DNA of 64,000 nucleotides from Halomonas sp. (lineage in GTDB: Bacteria; Pseudomonadota; Gammaproteobacteria; Pseudomonadales; Halomonadaceae). How positions within the stretch are numbered: position 1 is the stretch's first letter; each line of letters starts with the position of its first letter. Position numbers and translations under genes: made by a program. Of this stretch, positions 1-11,179 are shown in pieces. The stretch covers positions 1 to 64,000 of the forward strand of contig NZ_REBQ01000109.1 of assembly GCF_007692655.1 (NCBI RefSeq), in the 5' to 3' direction. A model generated the notes under the pieces. The model worked only from the letters and a program-made list of their open reading frames with translations, ran no database searches and was not told where the DNA came from.

Positions 1-357
1 AATTATCTCAACCAGCCAGTGACGGTGATTGAGCAAGTGTTAACAGGGCGCTACGCCGATGGCTTAGGCGAAGTACAAAACGTGCCAAATCGTATCGACT
101 TCGACCCCTTCCCCTGGCACTCCATGGCGGTTTGGATTCTGACCCAGATGAAGCGCTGGGGCTACATCGAAGGCCATGTTGATTATCAGCAGGTTGCCCG
201 GGACGTGTTCCTGGCCACCGATGCCCAGGATGTCATGCGTGAGCTGGGCTACGACGCCCCTGAAGAGACGTCACGAAACTACGAGATCATGGGTAAAACC
301 TTCGATTACTCCCAGCCTGACGCCTATCTCGAAAGCTTTGCTATTGGCAGGAGCTAA
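1..357 (+). CDS. ABC transporter substrate-binding protein, NrtA/CynA family (C-terminal fragment, gene starts before window)
   Basis: Open frame to stop at 355-357; C-terminal NrtA-like sequence (FPWHSMAVWILTQMKRWGYI) directly followed by NrtB-like permease. Confidence 0.8.
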   Translation, partial: NYLNQPVTVIEQVLTGRYADGLGEVQNVPNRIDFDPFPWHSMAVWILTQMKRWGYIEGHVDYQQVARDVFLATDAQDVMRELGYDAPEETSRNYEIMGKTFDYSQPDAYLESFAIGRS

Positions 358-359
358 CC

Positions 360-1217
360 ATGGATCGCACGACAACAGAATGGAAAATAAGCTTAAACGT
401 CCGCGCCGGCCTGCTAGCAGTGGTGATTTTAGCGCTGCTATTAGGCCTATGGGAGGGGCTTAACCGGGCACCTATCTTAGGTGGCGGCGCCGAGCTGAGC
501 GAGTATGAAATGCTGCTCGGTGGAGCCGATGAGACAGCCAGTGTGCCGCCTCCCTCCGCTATAATGGTACGCGCCTGGGAACAGCTCTCTGACCCCTTTT
601 ACGACGCGGGTCCCAACGATAAAGGTATTGGTATCCAGCTGGGTTACTCGCTTTATCGCGTACTCGCAGGCTATGTGATGGCCGCCGCCGTGGCGATTCC
701 GATCGGGTTTCTGATTGGCATGTCGCCGCTGGCCTACAAGGCACTCAATCCGTTTATTCAGGTGCTGCGTCCCATCTCGCCCCTCGCCTGGATGCCGCTG
801 GCGCTGTTTATCATTCGCGATGCGGAGGCATCGGCCATTTTCGTGATCTTTATCTGTTCGATCTGGCCAATGCTATTGAATACCGCCTTTGGGGTCGCCG
901 GGGTGCGACAGGACTGGGTTAACGTCGCCCGCACCCATGAGCTGTCATCGTTGAAAACCGCCTTTAAGGTCATTCTGCCCGCCGCGGCACCCACCATCCT
1001 AACCGGTATGCGCATCTCCATCGGTATCGCCTGGTTGGTAATTGTGGCCGCCGAAATGCTCGTTGGCGGCACCGGCATTGGCTACTACGTCTGGAATGAG
1101 TGGAACAATTTGGATCTCACCAGTGTGATCTTCTCCATCTTAATGATCGGTATCGTCGGCATGCTGCTCGATATGTCCTTGGCCTATGTGGCGCGCTTTG
1201 TGAGCTACGCCGAATAA
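360..1217 (+). CDS. ABC transporter permease, nitrate/cyanate (NrtB/CynB) family
   Basis: Membrane protein with BPD_transp motif (EAAAxxxG-like region: AFKVILPAAAPTILTGMRISIGIAWLVIVAAEML); operon context. Confidence 0.88.
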   Translation: MDRTTTEWKISLNVRAGLLAVVILALLLGLWEGLNRAPILGGGAELSEYEMLLGGADETASVPPPSAIMVRAWEQLSDPFYDAGPNDKGIGIQLGYSLYRVLAGYVMAAAVAIPIGFLIGMSPLAYKALNPFIQVLRPISPLAWMPLALFIIRDAEASAIFVIFICSIWPMLLNTAFGVAGVRQDWVNVARTHELSSLKTAFKVILPAAAPTILTGMRISIGIAWLVIVAAEMLVGGTGIGYYVWNEWNNLDLTSVIFSILMIGIVGMLLDMSLAYVARFVSYAE

Positions 1218-1253
1218 ACTGAGCGAACCCAACGAGCACCCGAGAGGAGTTAA

Positions 1254-2216
1254 ATGATGAGTCACGCTTTTGTCGAAGTTCAGCAAGCAGCCAAGCGTTT
1301 CCCTGGCAACACTAAAGATGCACCGCCGCTAACGGTATTTGAAAACGTTAGCTTCCAACTGCAAAAGGGTGAGTTCGTCTGCATCATCGGCCACTCAGGC
1401 TGCGGTAAATCGACCATCATGAATGCCCTGGCCGGGCTGGATCAGTTCAGCGACGGCTCCATGGTGATGGAAGGTAAAGAGATTAATGGCCCAGGACTTG
1501 AGCGCGGCGTGGTGTTCCAGAACTACAGCCTGCTGCCTTGGCTCACCACTTTGGAAAACGTACGCTTTGGCGTTCGCGCCCGCTGGAAAGCCTGGAGCGA
1601 GCGCGAGGTGACCGAGCACAGCATGAAGTACTTGGAAATGGTGGGGCTGAAAGACGTGGTGGATCGCAAGCCCTCACAGCTTTCCGGCGGCATGCGGCAA
1701 CGGGTCAGCATCGCCCGCGCCTTTGCTACCAAACCCAAGCTACTGCTGCTTGATGAGCCGTTTGGCGCACTAGACGCCCTCACCCGTGGCGTCATTCAAG
1801 ATGAACTGGTCAAGATCTGGACCCACGACCAGCAAACGGTGTTCATGATCACCCACGATGTGGATGAAGCGATCCTGTTGGCTGATCGCATCTTCTTAAT
1901 GACCAATGGCCCTGAGGCACGTATTGCCGAAGCGGTAGAGATCGACCTGCCACGGCCACGCAACCGCGCAGAGATCATCAAGCATCCCAACTTCTATACC
2001 ATCCGCAACTATTTAGTCGACTTTTTGGTTAACCGCTCGGGCGACCTTCGCGTTCAGGAAAACGAATTTAAAGGTATGCATTATCCCCCGTCGATTAATC
2101 CGGTCAACCTGGGCGCAGCGGTTGATGCGCCCACCACCCCGCCAGAGGCAACACCTGCCGCTGGCCATGAAGAAAAACTAGTCAAGTTTACACCTAAGGA
2201 GATTCGTCATGGATAA
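1254..2216 (+). CDS. ABC transporter ATP-binding protein, nitrate/cyanate (NrtD/CynD) family
   Basis: Walker [10 protein letters not shown], signature LSGGMRQR, Walker B LLLLDEP. Confidence 0.9.
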   Translation: MMSHAFVEVQQAAKRFPGNTKDAPPLTVFENVSFQLQKGEFVCIIGHSGCGKSTIMNALAGLDQFSDGSMVMEGKEINGPGLERGVVFQNYSLLPWLTTLENVRFGVRARWKAWSEREVTEHSMKYLEMVGLKDVVDRKPSQLSGGMRQRVSIARAFATKPKLLLLDEPFGALDALTRGVIQDELVKIWTHDQQTVFMITHDVDEAILLADRIFLMTNGPEARIAEAVEIDLPRPRNRAEIIKHPNFYTIRNYLVDFLVNRSGDLRVQENEFKGMHYPPSINPVNLGAAVDAPTTPPEATPAAGHEEKLVKFTPKEIRHG

Positions 2217-2649
2217 GCTCGAAATGCGTCACACCCTGCTCGCCGCTAAAGCGCGTAAAAAAATGAGCTGGGACGATATTGGTAAGGCCGTGGGTATGTC
2301 ACCGGTCTGGGTCGCCTCCGCCTGCTACGGTATGAATAGTGCCAGCGTAGACATTGCACATCAGATTTGTGACACGCTGGGCGTGGAGAGCGATGTCGCC
2401 GACGCCTTGGTGGCCTTTCCCACCAAGGCATGGGATGAAGCAATCCCCCAAGACCCGTTCGTCTATCGCCTTTATGAGGTGGTCGGTGTCTATGGCGAAA
2501 CGCTAAAAGACGTGGTGCAGGAGAAGTTTGGCGACGGCATCATGAGCGCCATCGACTTCACCATGGAGGTGGACAAAATTGAAGACCCCAAAGGCGACCG
2601 GGTATTGCTTACGCTAAACGGTAAGTTCTTGCCCTATAAGTCCTGGTAA
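2209..2649 (+). CDS. cynS: cyanate hydratase (cyanase)
   Basis: 146 aa, full cyanase-like sequence with YRLYE and GDGIMSAIDF motifs; start overlaps ABC ATPase stop by 8 nt. Confidence 0.95.
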   Translation: MDKLEMRHTLLAAKARKKMSWDDIGKAVGMSPVWVASACYGMNSASVDIAHQICDTLGVESDVADALVAFPTKAWDEAIPQDPFVYRLYEVVGVYGETLKDVVQEKFGDGIMSAIDFTMEVDKIEDPKGDRVLLTLNGKFLPYKSW

Positions 2650-2652
2650 GAC

Positions 2653-3495
2653 TTAGGTGAAAGGGTCGAGCCTCGCCACGCTGCGTTCAACAGCAGAACG
2701 GTAGCCGCCACCGAACAGCAGCAGGTGATTGAGCAACGGATAGAGCTGAAACAGCGCTTCACGCCTCGGCCAGTCGGCCGGGGCGTAGCTGTTCCAGTAG
2801 GCATCAAAAAACGCCTTCCCCGGCGAGCCAAAGAGCGTCAGCATCGCCACATCCACCTCTGGGTAGTGGCGATACACCGCCGGGTCGATAATCGCTGGCC
2901 CTTTGGTGGTGAAGAGTACATTCCCCGACCATAAATCACCGTGGAGCAGGCTGGGCGGCGCATCAGGCAACCAGCGCTCCAAATCCTGAGCCAAGCGCTC
3001 GATACGCCCGCGCAGTTCGCCGTCCAATAGGCCGCGCTGGTAGCACGCCTCACACAGCGGGAGTAAACGGCGCTCGCGCTGGAAAGCTCGCCCGTCGTTG
3101 AGCGGGGCATTGGGCTGGGGCGTGCGACCGCAGGCATTATTCTGATGCCAGCCGTGGGCGTCACCAATCACGCTGTGCAAACCGCGTAGCCCTTCGCCTA
3201 GCGCTGCTTCGCTTTTCGCCCCACCGGGGACGGCGTCCAACGACTCAATGACCAGCCAGCCCTCTGACAAGCCCAATACTTCCGGCACCACAAGCTGCTC
3301 GCAGGCACTGCGCAAGGTACGCAGTCCCTCAGCTTCACCCCGCAGCCGCGCCGCGTCATCGTGCTTAATCACCACCTGTCCCTGGCACGTCTCCAGGCGA
3401 TAAACGGCAGCAATATCACCCCCACCGAGCGACTGCAAATTGCCAGTGGGAGTTAAGCCGATAGATTCCAATAGCTGGCTCAGGGTGGCATCCAT
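2653..3495 (-). CDS. fructosamine kinase family protein
   Basis: LLHGDLWSGNVLF and IDPAVYRHYPEVDVAMLTLFG motifs typical of fructosamine-3-kinase family. Confidence 0.9.
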   Translation of the reverse strand: MDATLSQLLESIGLTPTGNLQSLGGGDIAAVYRLETCQGQVVIKHDDAARLRGEAEGLRTLRSACEQLVVPEVLGLSEGWLVIESLDAVPGGAKSEAALGEGLRGLHSVIGDAHGWHQNNACGRTPQPNAPLNDGRAFQRERRLLPLCEACYQRGLLDGELRGRIERLAQDLERWLPDAPPSLLHGDLWSGNVLFTTKGPAIIDPAVYRHYPEVDVAMLTLFGSPGKAFFDAYWNSYAPADWPRREALFQLYPLLNHLLLFGGGYRSAVERSVARLDPFT

Positions 3496-3588
3496 GTCAG
3501 ACTCTCCCCATATCGAAATTTGTACCTGATGCTAACCCCGCGCTAGCCGTCGTTAGGGGGGCGCTTAAGCTATAGGCTAATGTATATT

Positions 3589-4542
3589 TTAGCCTAGCCG
3601 TTTATCGATCAGGCTCTCTAACTCAAGCTGATCGTCGTGGAAGCGGCGGATGCCCTCGGCTAACTTGTCGTTGGCCATGGCGTCTTGATTATGGCCCCAG
3701 CGAAAGGCGGCTTCGCTCAGCGGCTCGACGGGTTTACCGCTGTCTTCACCTGCCTGGATTTGCGCAGCAACGCTCTCTTCAGAGGCCTCCAACTCTTCTA
3801 GCAACGCGGGAGAAATGGTCAGCCGTGGGCAGCCTGCCAGGGCTAGTACCTGCCCGGTATTACGGAAACTCGCCCCCATCACCACGGTGTCGTAGCCGCC
3901 CTGGTTGGCGCGCTGGCAGACGCCTTGCACAAACTTAACCCCCGGGTCGTTTTCCGGCGTGTAGTCACTGCCGGTCTCTTTTTTGTACCAGTCAGTCACC
4001 CGGCCCACAAAGGGAGAGATCAAAAATACCCCCGCGTCAAAACACGCCTGAGCCTGGGCATCGCTAAACAGCAGCGTCAGGTTGCACTGAATGCCTTCCC
4101 GCTCAAGCACCTCAGCGGCACGGATGCCTTCCCAGGTGGAGGCCAGCTTGACCAACACCCGGTCGCGGGAGACGCCGCGGGCATCATACAGTTCGATTAA
4201 CTCGTGGGCCTTGGCAATACTGGCTTGGGTATCAAACGACAGCCGGGCTGCTACTTCGGTGGAAACACGCCCAGGAACGACCGCGGCAATTTCACTGCCC
4301 ATGGCCACCGAAAGGCGGTCAACCGCATGTTTAACCTGCTCTTCACGGCTGCCAGCCGAAGCTTTTACGCTACTTAGCTCCTCATCAATCAGCGTTTGGT
4401 AACCGGCCAAACTAAACGCTTTGAGAATGAGTGAAGGGTTGGTGGTGGCATCCTGAGGCTGATAACGGCGAATAGCATCAAGATCACCTGTGTCGGCGAC
4501 GACAAGCGAATGTTGCTTTAACTGTTGCAGCTGGCTGGTCAT
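3589..4542 (-). CDS. tal: transaldolase
   Basis: [12 protein letters not shown] and [17 protein letters not shown] (catalytic Lys) motifs; 317 aa. Confidence 0.95.
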   Translation of the reverse strand: MTSQLQQLKQHSLVVADTGDLDAIRRYQPQDATTNPSLILKAFSLAGYQTLIDEELSSVKASAGSREEQVKHAVDRLSVAMGSEIAAVVPGRVSTEVAARLSFDTQASIAKAHELIELYDARGVSRDRVLVKLASTWEGIRAAEVLEREGIQCNLTLLFSDAQAQACFDAGVFLISPFVGRVTDWYKKETGSDYTPENDPGVKFVQGVCQRANQGGYDTVVMGASFRNTGQVLALAGCPRLTISPALLEELEASEESVAAQIQAGEDSGKPVEPLSEAAFRWGHNQDAMANDKLAEGIRRFHDDQLELESLIDKRLG

Positions 4543-4562
4543 ACAATCTCCTTGATATGCGT

Positions 4563-6053
4563 TTAAGCGCCGCCATGGCGTTGTTCAAGTGCTGCGCAGT
4601 AGCGCGCATAAATCGGTTGGTAAGCAGCCACTCGCGCCGGTTGGGGGTCAGCCAGCGACTGTGCATCCAGATGGACTAATTTTTCACACAGCGCTTCCAG
4701 GGTGACGCCCTGTGAACGTTGGTCGCACCACGCCGCCTGTATCGCCGCACCCAGCGCGGCCGCATCGGTAATCTCGGGGCAAATCACCTGGGTGCCGGTA
4801 ATATCAGCCACCATCTGCCGCCACACCGGGCTGTTGGCACCGCCGCCGATCAAACGAATTTGGCTGGCCCCAGCGGTTAAATCACCGAGCAATTCTAACC
4901 CATAGCGTAGCCCGAAAGTGGCCCCCTCCACCACGGCTCGGCACAAATTCGCCTGGGTGGTGTTTAAGCTGGTCAAGCCAAGGAAGTCCGCCGAGGCGTC
5001 GGGCAGCATCGGCACTCGTTCGCCATTGAAAAACGGCAGCACGGTCACGCCTTCGGCGCCTATTGGCGAACTCGCCACTTTTTCACTAAAGGCTACCAAA
5101 TCTAAATCAAACAGTTCGCGCACCAGGGAGGTGGCCGAAGTCACATTCATGGTGCAGATCAGTGGCAGCCAGCCGCCAGTGCTGGAGCAAAAGTTGGCCA
5201 CCATGGCGCTTTCACACTCAACGGGTACGTCTGAATAGGCGCATACAGTACCGGAAGTACCCAAACTTAGCGTGATCAGCCCTGGGGTAATATTGCCCGT
5301 GCCAATGGCGCCCAGCATATTGTCGCCGCCCCCAGATGACACGATTACCTGATCACCGAGCCCCAGCTCTCGGGCCGCCTCTGGGCGTACAACGCCCACT
5401 GGTTCATGGGCTTCCAGCACACGGGGCAGCACCCGCGTGGGATCTAACTCGGGGGCAATTTCAGCAAACACGTCAAGCTGCCAGCAACGCTTGCGGGTAT
5501 CAAAATAGCCGGTGCCCGAAGCATCGCCCGCCTCGGTAACCCGTTCGCCGGTTAACCAGTAATTAAGGTAGTCGTGGGGTAGTAATAGGCTCTCGATGCG
5601 CTGATAGGCATTCGGGTGCTGCTCACGCAGCCAAGCGATTTTGGACGCTGTGTAGCCGGTTTGCAGCACCAACCCCAGCTTCTCAAGGCAGCCGACCTCA
5701 CCACCCAAACGGGCGACCAGGTCGGCGTTCTGAGTTCTGGTTTCGGTATCGCACCATAGTTTAGCAGGATAGACTGGCGCGCCATCTGCATCGAGTGCCA
5801 CCATACCGTGCTGCTGACCGGAAACGCCGATGCCCCGTATCTGACTCGCCGCCACTCCCGCGCGCTCCAGCGCGCCAAAAAACGCCCCTTTCAAGGCCGC
5901 CAACCACTCGGCAGGCGCCTGCTCCCGGCGGCCATTTTCGCCTTCGTCCAGGCGATGAGGAGAGCTTGCTTCAGCGAGGATGACTCCCCGCTCAGCGTCG
6001 ATCACCACTACCTTGGTACTCTGGGTACCGCAATCCACCCCGATATACATCAC
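4563..6053 (-). CDS. xylB: xylulokinase
   Basis: FGGY kinase: [46 protein letters not shown]. Confidence 0.93.
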   Translation of the reverse strand: MMYIGVDCGTQSTKVVVIDAERGVILAEASSPHRLDEGENGRREQAPAEWLAALKGAFFGALERAGVAASQIRGIGVSGQQHGMVALDADGAPVYPAKLWCDTETRTQNADLVARLGGEVGCLEKLGLVLQTGYTASKIAWLREQHPNAYQRIESLLLPHDYLNYWLTGERVTEAGDASGTGYFDTRKRCWQLDVFAEIAPELDPTRVLPRVLEAHEPVGVVRPEAARELGLGDQVIVSSGGGDNMLGAIGTGNITPGLITLSLGTSGTVCAYSDVPVECESAMVANFCSSTGGWLPLICTMNVTSATSLVRELFDLDLVAFSEKVASSPIGAEGVTVLPFFNGERVPMLPDASADFLGLTSLNTTQANLCRAVVEGATFGLRYGLELLGDLTAGASQIRLIGGGANSPVWRQMVADITGTQVICPEITDAAALGAAIQAAWCDQRSQGVTLEALCEKLVHLDAQSLADPQPARVAAYQPIYARYCAALEQRHGGA

Positions 6054-7537
6054 ACTGTTCCTTTGGATAACGCCAGCTCCTCTAGGGTAGCCCGTGCGCC
6101 GCGTTCGTGCAGGGAGCTGAGAGTCGCTAAGTAAGCCTCAACAAAGCGGCTGCTGTCGATTAAGTCGCCAAACAACTCGCGGTTTTCGATAAAGGCCGTG
6201 GCTCGCGTGCGGTTCTTAGCGGCAATCGCCATCAGCGGTGCTTTTAATCGATCAACAATTTCGATCGGCTCGCCTTGCTCATCGAACCCTTCAGCGTAGC
6301 GTGCCCAGCTAGCCACCACGGCGGCGCTGCGCTTAATTTCACCACCCTGGGCCAACTGCTGGCGAATCACCGGCACTAGCCATTTGGGAATACGGTCGGA
6401 GCTTTCGGCGCAGAGCCGTGCCAAAGTGTCTTTGATTTGCGGGTTGGCGAAGCGCGCAATCAGCGTCAAGCGGTAGGTTTCCAAATCAACCCCCGGCACC
6501 GGTGCCAGAGTGGGAGTGCCCTCTTCACGCATATAACCCAGCAAAAAATCAACGAACAGAGGATCTTGGCACACTTCATGGGCGTGACGGTATCCCGCTA
6601 AATAGCCAAAATAGGTCAGTGCCTGGTGGCTGGCATTCAGCAGGCGCAGCTTCATCAGCTCATAAGGCTCTACATCCTCAACGACTTGAACGCCTACCTT
6701 TTCAAACGCCGGGCGCCCCAGGGAGAAGTGCTCTTCCAACACCCATTGGGTGAAGGGTTCACACACCACCGGCCAGCCATCCTCTACCCCAAAGCGCTGA
6801 GCCAATTCGTCAATATCCATGGGCGATGTCACCGGGGTAATACGATCCACCATGGCGTTGGGAAAGGCGACCTCTGCCGCCAACCAAGTGCCTAACTCAG
6901 CATCTCGCGCTTGGGCGTAAGCGCCGAACATACGCTTGGCGACATCGCCGTTGCCTTGAATATTATCGCAGGACATCACTGTGAAGGGCGCGACACCCCG
7001 AGTGCGGCGGCGGGCAAGCGCCTCCACCACCAGCCCAAAGGTGGTGGCAGGCTGGGTAGGGTTGGCCAAGTCGGCGCACACCTGTGGGTTATCGAGATCA
7101 AACTCGCCGCTCACCGGATGAAAGTTGTAGCCACCTTCGGTCACCGTTAGCGAAACAATGCGAATCGCTGGATCGGCCATCTGCTCGATCACCGCCTCGG
7201 TCTCTTCCGGTGCAAACAGATAATTGACCATACTGCCGATCACCCGCGGCTCATACTGGCCATCAGGGTGCTTGACCACCAGGGTGTAGAGATACTCCTG
7301 CGCGGCCAAGGTCTGCTGCATGCGTTTATCGCTAGGCATCACGCCCACACCCACAATCCCCCAGTCCAGCGCTTCGCCCTGGTTCATCAAGGCATCCACG
7401 TACATGGCTTGATGGGCGCGGTGAAAGCCACCGACCCCAATATGCACAATGCCAGCAGTCAACGTCTTGCGGTCATAGGTCGGCACCGCAACAGCGGCGT
7501 TTAGCTTGCCCAGGCTGTGATTGTTAAGTTGGGTCAT
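6050..7537 (-). CDS. mannitol dehydrogenase family protein (polyol 2-dehydrogenase)
   Basis: IVHIGVGGFHRAHQAMYVD N-terminus and KLRLLNASHQALTYFGYLAG motif; ORF opens at 7633 but MTQLNN at 7537 is the likely start. Confidence 0.9.
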   Translation of the reverse strand: MTQLNNHSLGKLNAAVAVPTYDRKTLTAGIVHIGVGGFHRAHQAMYVDALMNQGEALDWGIVGVGVMPSDKRMQQTLAAQEYLYTLVVKHPDGQYEPRVIGSMVNYLFAPEETEAVIEQMADPAIRIVSLTVTEGGYNFHPVSGEFDLDNPQVCADLANPTQPATTFGLVVEALARRRTRGVAPFTVMSCDNIQGNGDVAKRMFGAYAQARDAELGTWLAAEVAFPNAMVDRITPVTSPMDIDELAQRFGVEDGWPVVCEPFTQWVLEEHFSLGRPAFEKVGVQVVEDVEPYELMKLRLLNASHQALTYFGYLAGYRHAHEVCQDPLFVDFLLGYMREEGTPTLAPVPGVDLETYRLTLIARFANPQIKDTLARLCAESSDRIPKWLVPVIRQQLAQGGEIKRSAAVVASWARYAEGFDEQGEPIEIVDRLKAPLMAIAAKNRTRATAFIENRELFGDLIDSSRFVEAYLATLSSLHERGARATLEELALSKGTV

Positions 7538-7629
7538 GGGGACTCTCCAGCCAAAGCCTAACCTGGCGCGATGGCTATGTTTGAGGTGGTAAATAGAAAC
7601 GGCGTCCGAGCGGCAGCGTAAGTGCCACC

Positions 7630-8421
7630 TCAACTCATCCAGTTGCCGCCATCGACATTAAGGGTCTGGGCGACCACATAATCACTGTCACTGGATGCCA
7701 GAAAGAGCGCCGCGCCAGTGTGATCTTCCGGCACACCCATACGGCCAAACGGTACCGCTTCACCGACTAAGCGCTTCTTCTCGCCGAGCGGGCGATTCTC
7801 AAAGCGGGCAAACAGCGCGTCGACCTCCTCCCACATCGGCGTATCCACCACGCCGGGGGCGATGCCGTTAACATTGATGCGGTATTTGATCAGATCCAAC
7901 CCGCAGGATTGGGTGAGGCTGATCACCGCCGCTTTACTGGCGCAGTAAACGCTTACCAGCGCTTCGCCACGGCGGCCTGCCTGGGAGGCCATATTGATAA
8001 TTTTGCCGCCCTGGCCACGAGCCACCATGGAGCGGGCAACCGCCTGCAGGGTGAAAAACATGCCCTTGGTATTCACCGCAAACTGTTTATCGAAGCTCGC
8101 CTCGGTCACCTCAAGCACCGGCGCCATATCAAACACCGCGGCGTTATTAACCAAAATATCGATACCACCGAAGCGCTGCGTCACTGCCGCCACCATGGCG
8201 TTAATCGAGGCTTGGTCACAGACGTTCAGCTCTACCCCCATGACTTTTTCGGTGGCGGCCTGCTGCTGTAGCGTCGCCACCGCATCATCAATGGCGGCAC
8301 GATCTATATCGGCCACCACCACGCTGGCGCCCTCAGTTAAATAGCGTTGAGCAATGGCTAAACCGATGCCCCGTGCTCCCCCGGTAACCACAGCGATGTT
8401 ATTGGTTAGCTTCATCGTCAT
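7630..8421 (-). CDS. SDR family oxidoreductase, sorbitol (L-iditol) 2-dehydrogenase type
   Basis: VTGGARGIGLAIA, NNAAVFD, YCASKAAVISLTQ; polyol operon context. Confidence 0.87.
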   Translation of the reverse strand: MTMKLTNNIAVVTGGARGIGLAIAQRYLTEGASVVVADIDRAAIDDAVATLQQQAATEKVMGVELNVCDQASINAMVAAVTQRFGGIDILVNNAAVFDMAPVLEVTEASFDKQFAVNTKGMFFTLQAVARSMVARGQGGKIINMASQAGRRGEALVSVYCASKAAVISLTQSCGLDLIKYRINVNGIAPGVVDTPMWEEVDALFARFENRPLGEKKRLVGEAVPFGRMGVPEDHTGAALFLASSDSDYVVAQTLNVDGGNWMS

Positions 8422-8428
8422 GCTCTCG

Positions 8429-9112
8429 TTAGTGTGAAGAGCTAGAAACACTGGACTGCCACTCATCCACCAGTGCTTCCAGACCGTTCATATGCGCTAA
8501 AATGCGCCAGGCGCCAGCCTGTAGTAGCCGCGCAGGCTGTTCTGCATCCACGTGGCTGGCACCGACAAAACCAATCACGCACATGCCTGCCGCGTGGGCT
8601 GCGGTCACCCCCGCTACGCTGTCCTCCACCACCAGGCAGTCCTGCGGTACTTGGCCAAGCTGGGAGGCCGCCAACTGGTAAAGTGCGGGGTCTGGCTTGG
8701 GGTGAGCGACCTGTTCGGCGGTAAAAATGGGCACTTCGCCAAAGGCATCGGCTAACCGTGTGCCGGCCAGCGATGCCACTACACGGCTACGCCGACTGTT
8801 GGAAACCACCGCCTTGCTCAAGGCAATGCCACGCACCGCCTTATCGGCCCCCTCAATGGCTTTAAGCTCCCGCGCCAAGCGGGCCTCAATAGCGGTGTCC
8901 ACCTGCTCGGTGGCATCGGATGGCAATGTATAGCCACTTAACTGTTCGAGATGGCGCAAAATATTGGCGGTAGTCATACCCAATGCCTGGCTAAGCAGCT
9001 TGGTAATCTCAAGATCGGGCAGCCAGCGGCTGAGATACTCCACCAAGGTGCCTTCAGCCAGTGCTTCGCTATCCACCAACACGCCATCGCAGTCAAAAAT
9101 CACCATCTTCAT
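8429..9112 (-). CDS. HAD-IA family hydrolase (sugar-phosphate phosphatase-like)
   Basis: FDCDGVLVDSE, KPDPALY, CLVVEDSVAGV. Confidence 0.9.
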   Translation of the reverse strand: MKMVIFDCDGVLVDSEALAEGTLVEYLSRWLPDLEITKLLSQALGMTTANILRHLEQLSGYTLPSDATEQVDTAIEARLARELKAIEGADKAVRGIALSKAVVSNSRRSRVVASLAGTRLADAFGEVPIFTAEQVAHPKPDPALYQLAASQLGQVPQDCLVVEDSVAGVTAAHAAGMCVIGFVGASHVDAEQPARLLQAGAWRILAHMNGLEALVDEWQSSVSSSSH

Positions 9113-10269
9113 GCGTGCTCCTCAGACAATGAACCAGTCGATCCGGGAGCACGGTTATCGTGACGGGTGAGTCCCGCCAGCGGATGCTGATGCAAACTCG
9201 GCAATGCGAGACCCTGATCATCAAACAGATGTGCGCGTTCAGGAGCAAAGCCAAAACGCACCGTGTCATGCACGCGGTACGCCACATCGCCATCGGCCAT
9301 AATGGTGATCAGCTCATCGTCCATTTGGACGTAGAGCGAGGTTTGACCGCCGAGGCGCTCCAGCACTTTGATTTGCCCGCTCAGCGGCCCCTGTTCATCA
9401 AGCACCAAGTGTTCGGGGCGAACGCCCAGTTCAAGGGGTGCGTTGGCAGTGAGGTGATGACCATCCACCGGCACGCTGCGCTCACCGCCGCCGGGCAGGC
9501 GGATAGCCACCCCCTCTGGCGTTACGCTGGTTAGCGTCACGGCGAGAAAATTCATTTTCGGCGAGCCAATAAAGCCCGCCACAAAGCGATTGCAGGGATG
9601 GTGGTAGAGCGCCATCGGCGAGCCCACCTGCTCGACAACGCCGTCGTGGAGCACGACGATTTTATCCGCCATGGTCATCGCTTCGATCTGGTCGTGGGTA
9701 ACGTAGATCATGGTGGCGTCCAGCTCATCGTGGAGGCGCGCCAGCTCAATGCGCATCTGCACCCGTAGCGCGGCATCCAGGTTGGAGAGCGGTTCATCAA
9801 ATAGAAAAATACTCGGGTTGCGGACAATTGCCCGGCCAATCGCTACCCGCTGGCGCTGGCCGCCAGAGAGCGCTTTGGGCTTGCGGTCTAATAGTGGCTC
9901 CAATTGAAGAATTTTGGCCGCTTCCAGCACCTTGGCCCGGCGCTCCTCCTTGGCTACGCCCGCCAAACGCATGCTGAAGCCCATATTGCCCTCTACCGTC
10001 ATATGCGGATAAAGCGCGTAGCTCTGAAATACCATGGCCAGACCGCGATCCGCCGGGCCAACGTCATTGATACGCTCGCCATTGATCAAAATATCGCCGT
10101 CGGTGGCGTTTTCCAGCCCGGCGATCATGCGCATCAGGGTCGATTTACCGCAGCCAGAGGGGCCCACGAAGACCACAAATTCGCGGTCGTTCACTTCAAG
10201 ATCGATGCCCTTAATCACTTCGGTATCGCCAAATTGCTTGGTAATATTTTTCAGTTGTAGTGTTGCCAT
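9109..10269 (-). CDS. sugar/polyol ABC transporter ATP-binding protein (UgpC/MalK/SmoK type)
   Basis: GPSGCGKSTLMRMIAGLE, LSGGQRQRVAIGRA, FLFDEPLSNLDA, C-terminal TOBE-like region. Confidence 0.93.
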   Translation of the reverse strand: MATLQLKNITKQFGDTEVIKGIDLEVNDREFVVFVGPSGCGKSTLMRMIAGLENATDGDILINGERINDVGPADRGLAMVFQSYALYPHMTVEGNMGFSMRLAGVAKEERRAKVLEAAKILQLEPLLDRKPKALSGGQRQRVAIGRAIVRNPSIFLFDEPLSNLDAALRVQMRIELARLHDELDATMIYVTHDQIEAMTMADKIVVLHDGVVEQVGSPMALYHHPCNRFVAGFIGSPKMNFLAVTLTSVTPEGVAIRLPGGGERSVPVDGHHLTANAPLELGVRPEHLVLDEQGPLSGQIKVLERLGGQTSLYVQMDDELITIMADGDVAYRVHDTVRFGFAPERAHLFDDQGLALPSLHQHPLAGLTRHDNRAPGSTGSLSEEHA

Positions 10270-10281
10270 GAGGAAAATCCT

Positions 10282-11148
10282 TTACTTGACGGCACCAAAG
10301 GTCAGGCCACGTACCATTTGTTTTTGAGTCATCCAGCCGAGTATTAAAATGGGCGCAATGGCCATGGTGGATGCTGCTGACAACTTGGCCCAGAACAGCC
10401 CCTCAGGACTTGAAAACGAGGCGATATAGGCGGTTAACGGGGCGGCTTTTGAGGAAGTAAGATTGAGACTCCAGAACGCCTCATTCCAACTTAAAATGAT
10501 CGATAGCAAACCAGTGGACGCGATACCCGGCAGCGTTAGCGGTAGCAGTAGAAAGAACACCTCCTGCAGCGTTGAAGCGCCATCCATACGCCCCGCCTCA
10601 AGAATGTCTTTGGGCATATCCTTAAAGAAGGTGTAGAGCATCCACACCACAATCGGCAGGTTCATCAGCGTATAGATAATGATCAACCCAGTACGGGTGT
10701 CGAGCAGGCCGACATCGCGAAAGATTAGATAGATCGGCACCAGTACCCCTACTGATGGCAGCATTTTTGTGGAGAGCATCCACAGCAAGGTGCCTTTGGT
10801 GCGTTTGGTCGGCAAAAAGGCCATGGCGTAGGCGCAGGGAATAGCAATTAACAGCGCGAAGAAGGTAGAGCCAAAAGCCACCGCCACGCTGTTAAGGGCA
10901 AATCGCGCGTAGCCTGAGCGCGCCTGCACCGCTTGATAACTTTCCAGGGTCGGCGAAAAAATCAGCGTGGGGTCGGCAATCGCCGCCGTTTCAGTTTTAA
11001 ATCCGGTCAATATCATCCAGAAAATCGGAAAGAAAATGACCAGCGCAATAGACCAGCCCAGCACGGTGATAATGGCTCGTTTGGTTTGTGCTGACCGCCA
11101 TCCCGTTACCGAGCGCGGCGCAGCCGTTTTGGAACTTAATGTTGTCAT
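10282..11148 (-). CDS. carbohydrate ABC transporter permease (second subunit, SmoG/MtlG-like)
   Basis: MalG-type inner membrane protein, ILEAGRMDGASTLQEVFFLLLPLTLPGIAS EAA-like loop; likely start MTTLSSKT. Confidence 0.9.
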   Translation of the reverse strand: MTTLSSKTAAPRSVTGWRSAQTKRAIITVLGWSIALVIFFPIFWMILTGFKTETAAIADPTLIFSPTLESYQAVQARSGYARFALNSVAVAFGSTFFALLIAIPCAYAMAFLPTKRTKGTLLWMLSTKMLPSVGVLVPIYLIFRDVGLLDTRTGLIIIYTLMNLPIVVWMLYTFFKDMPKDILEAGRMDGASTLQEVFFLLLPLTLPGIASTGLLSIILSWNEAFWSLNLTSSKAAPLTAYIASFSSPEGLFWAKLSAASTMAIAPILILGWMTQKQMVRGLTFGAVK

Positions 11149-11179
11149 CGAAGTGCTCCCAAGACGCCCTGGCACTGGG

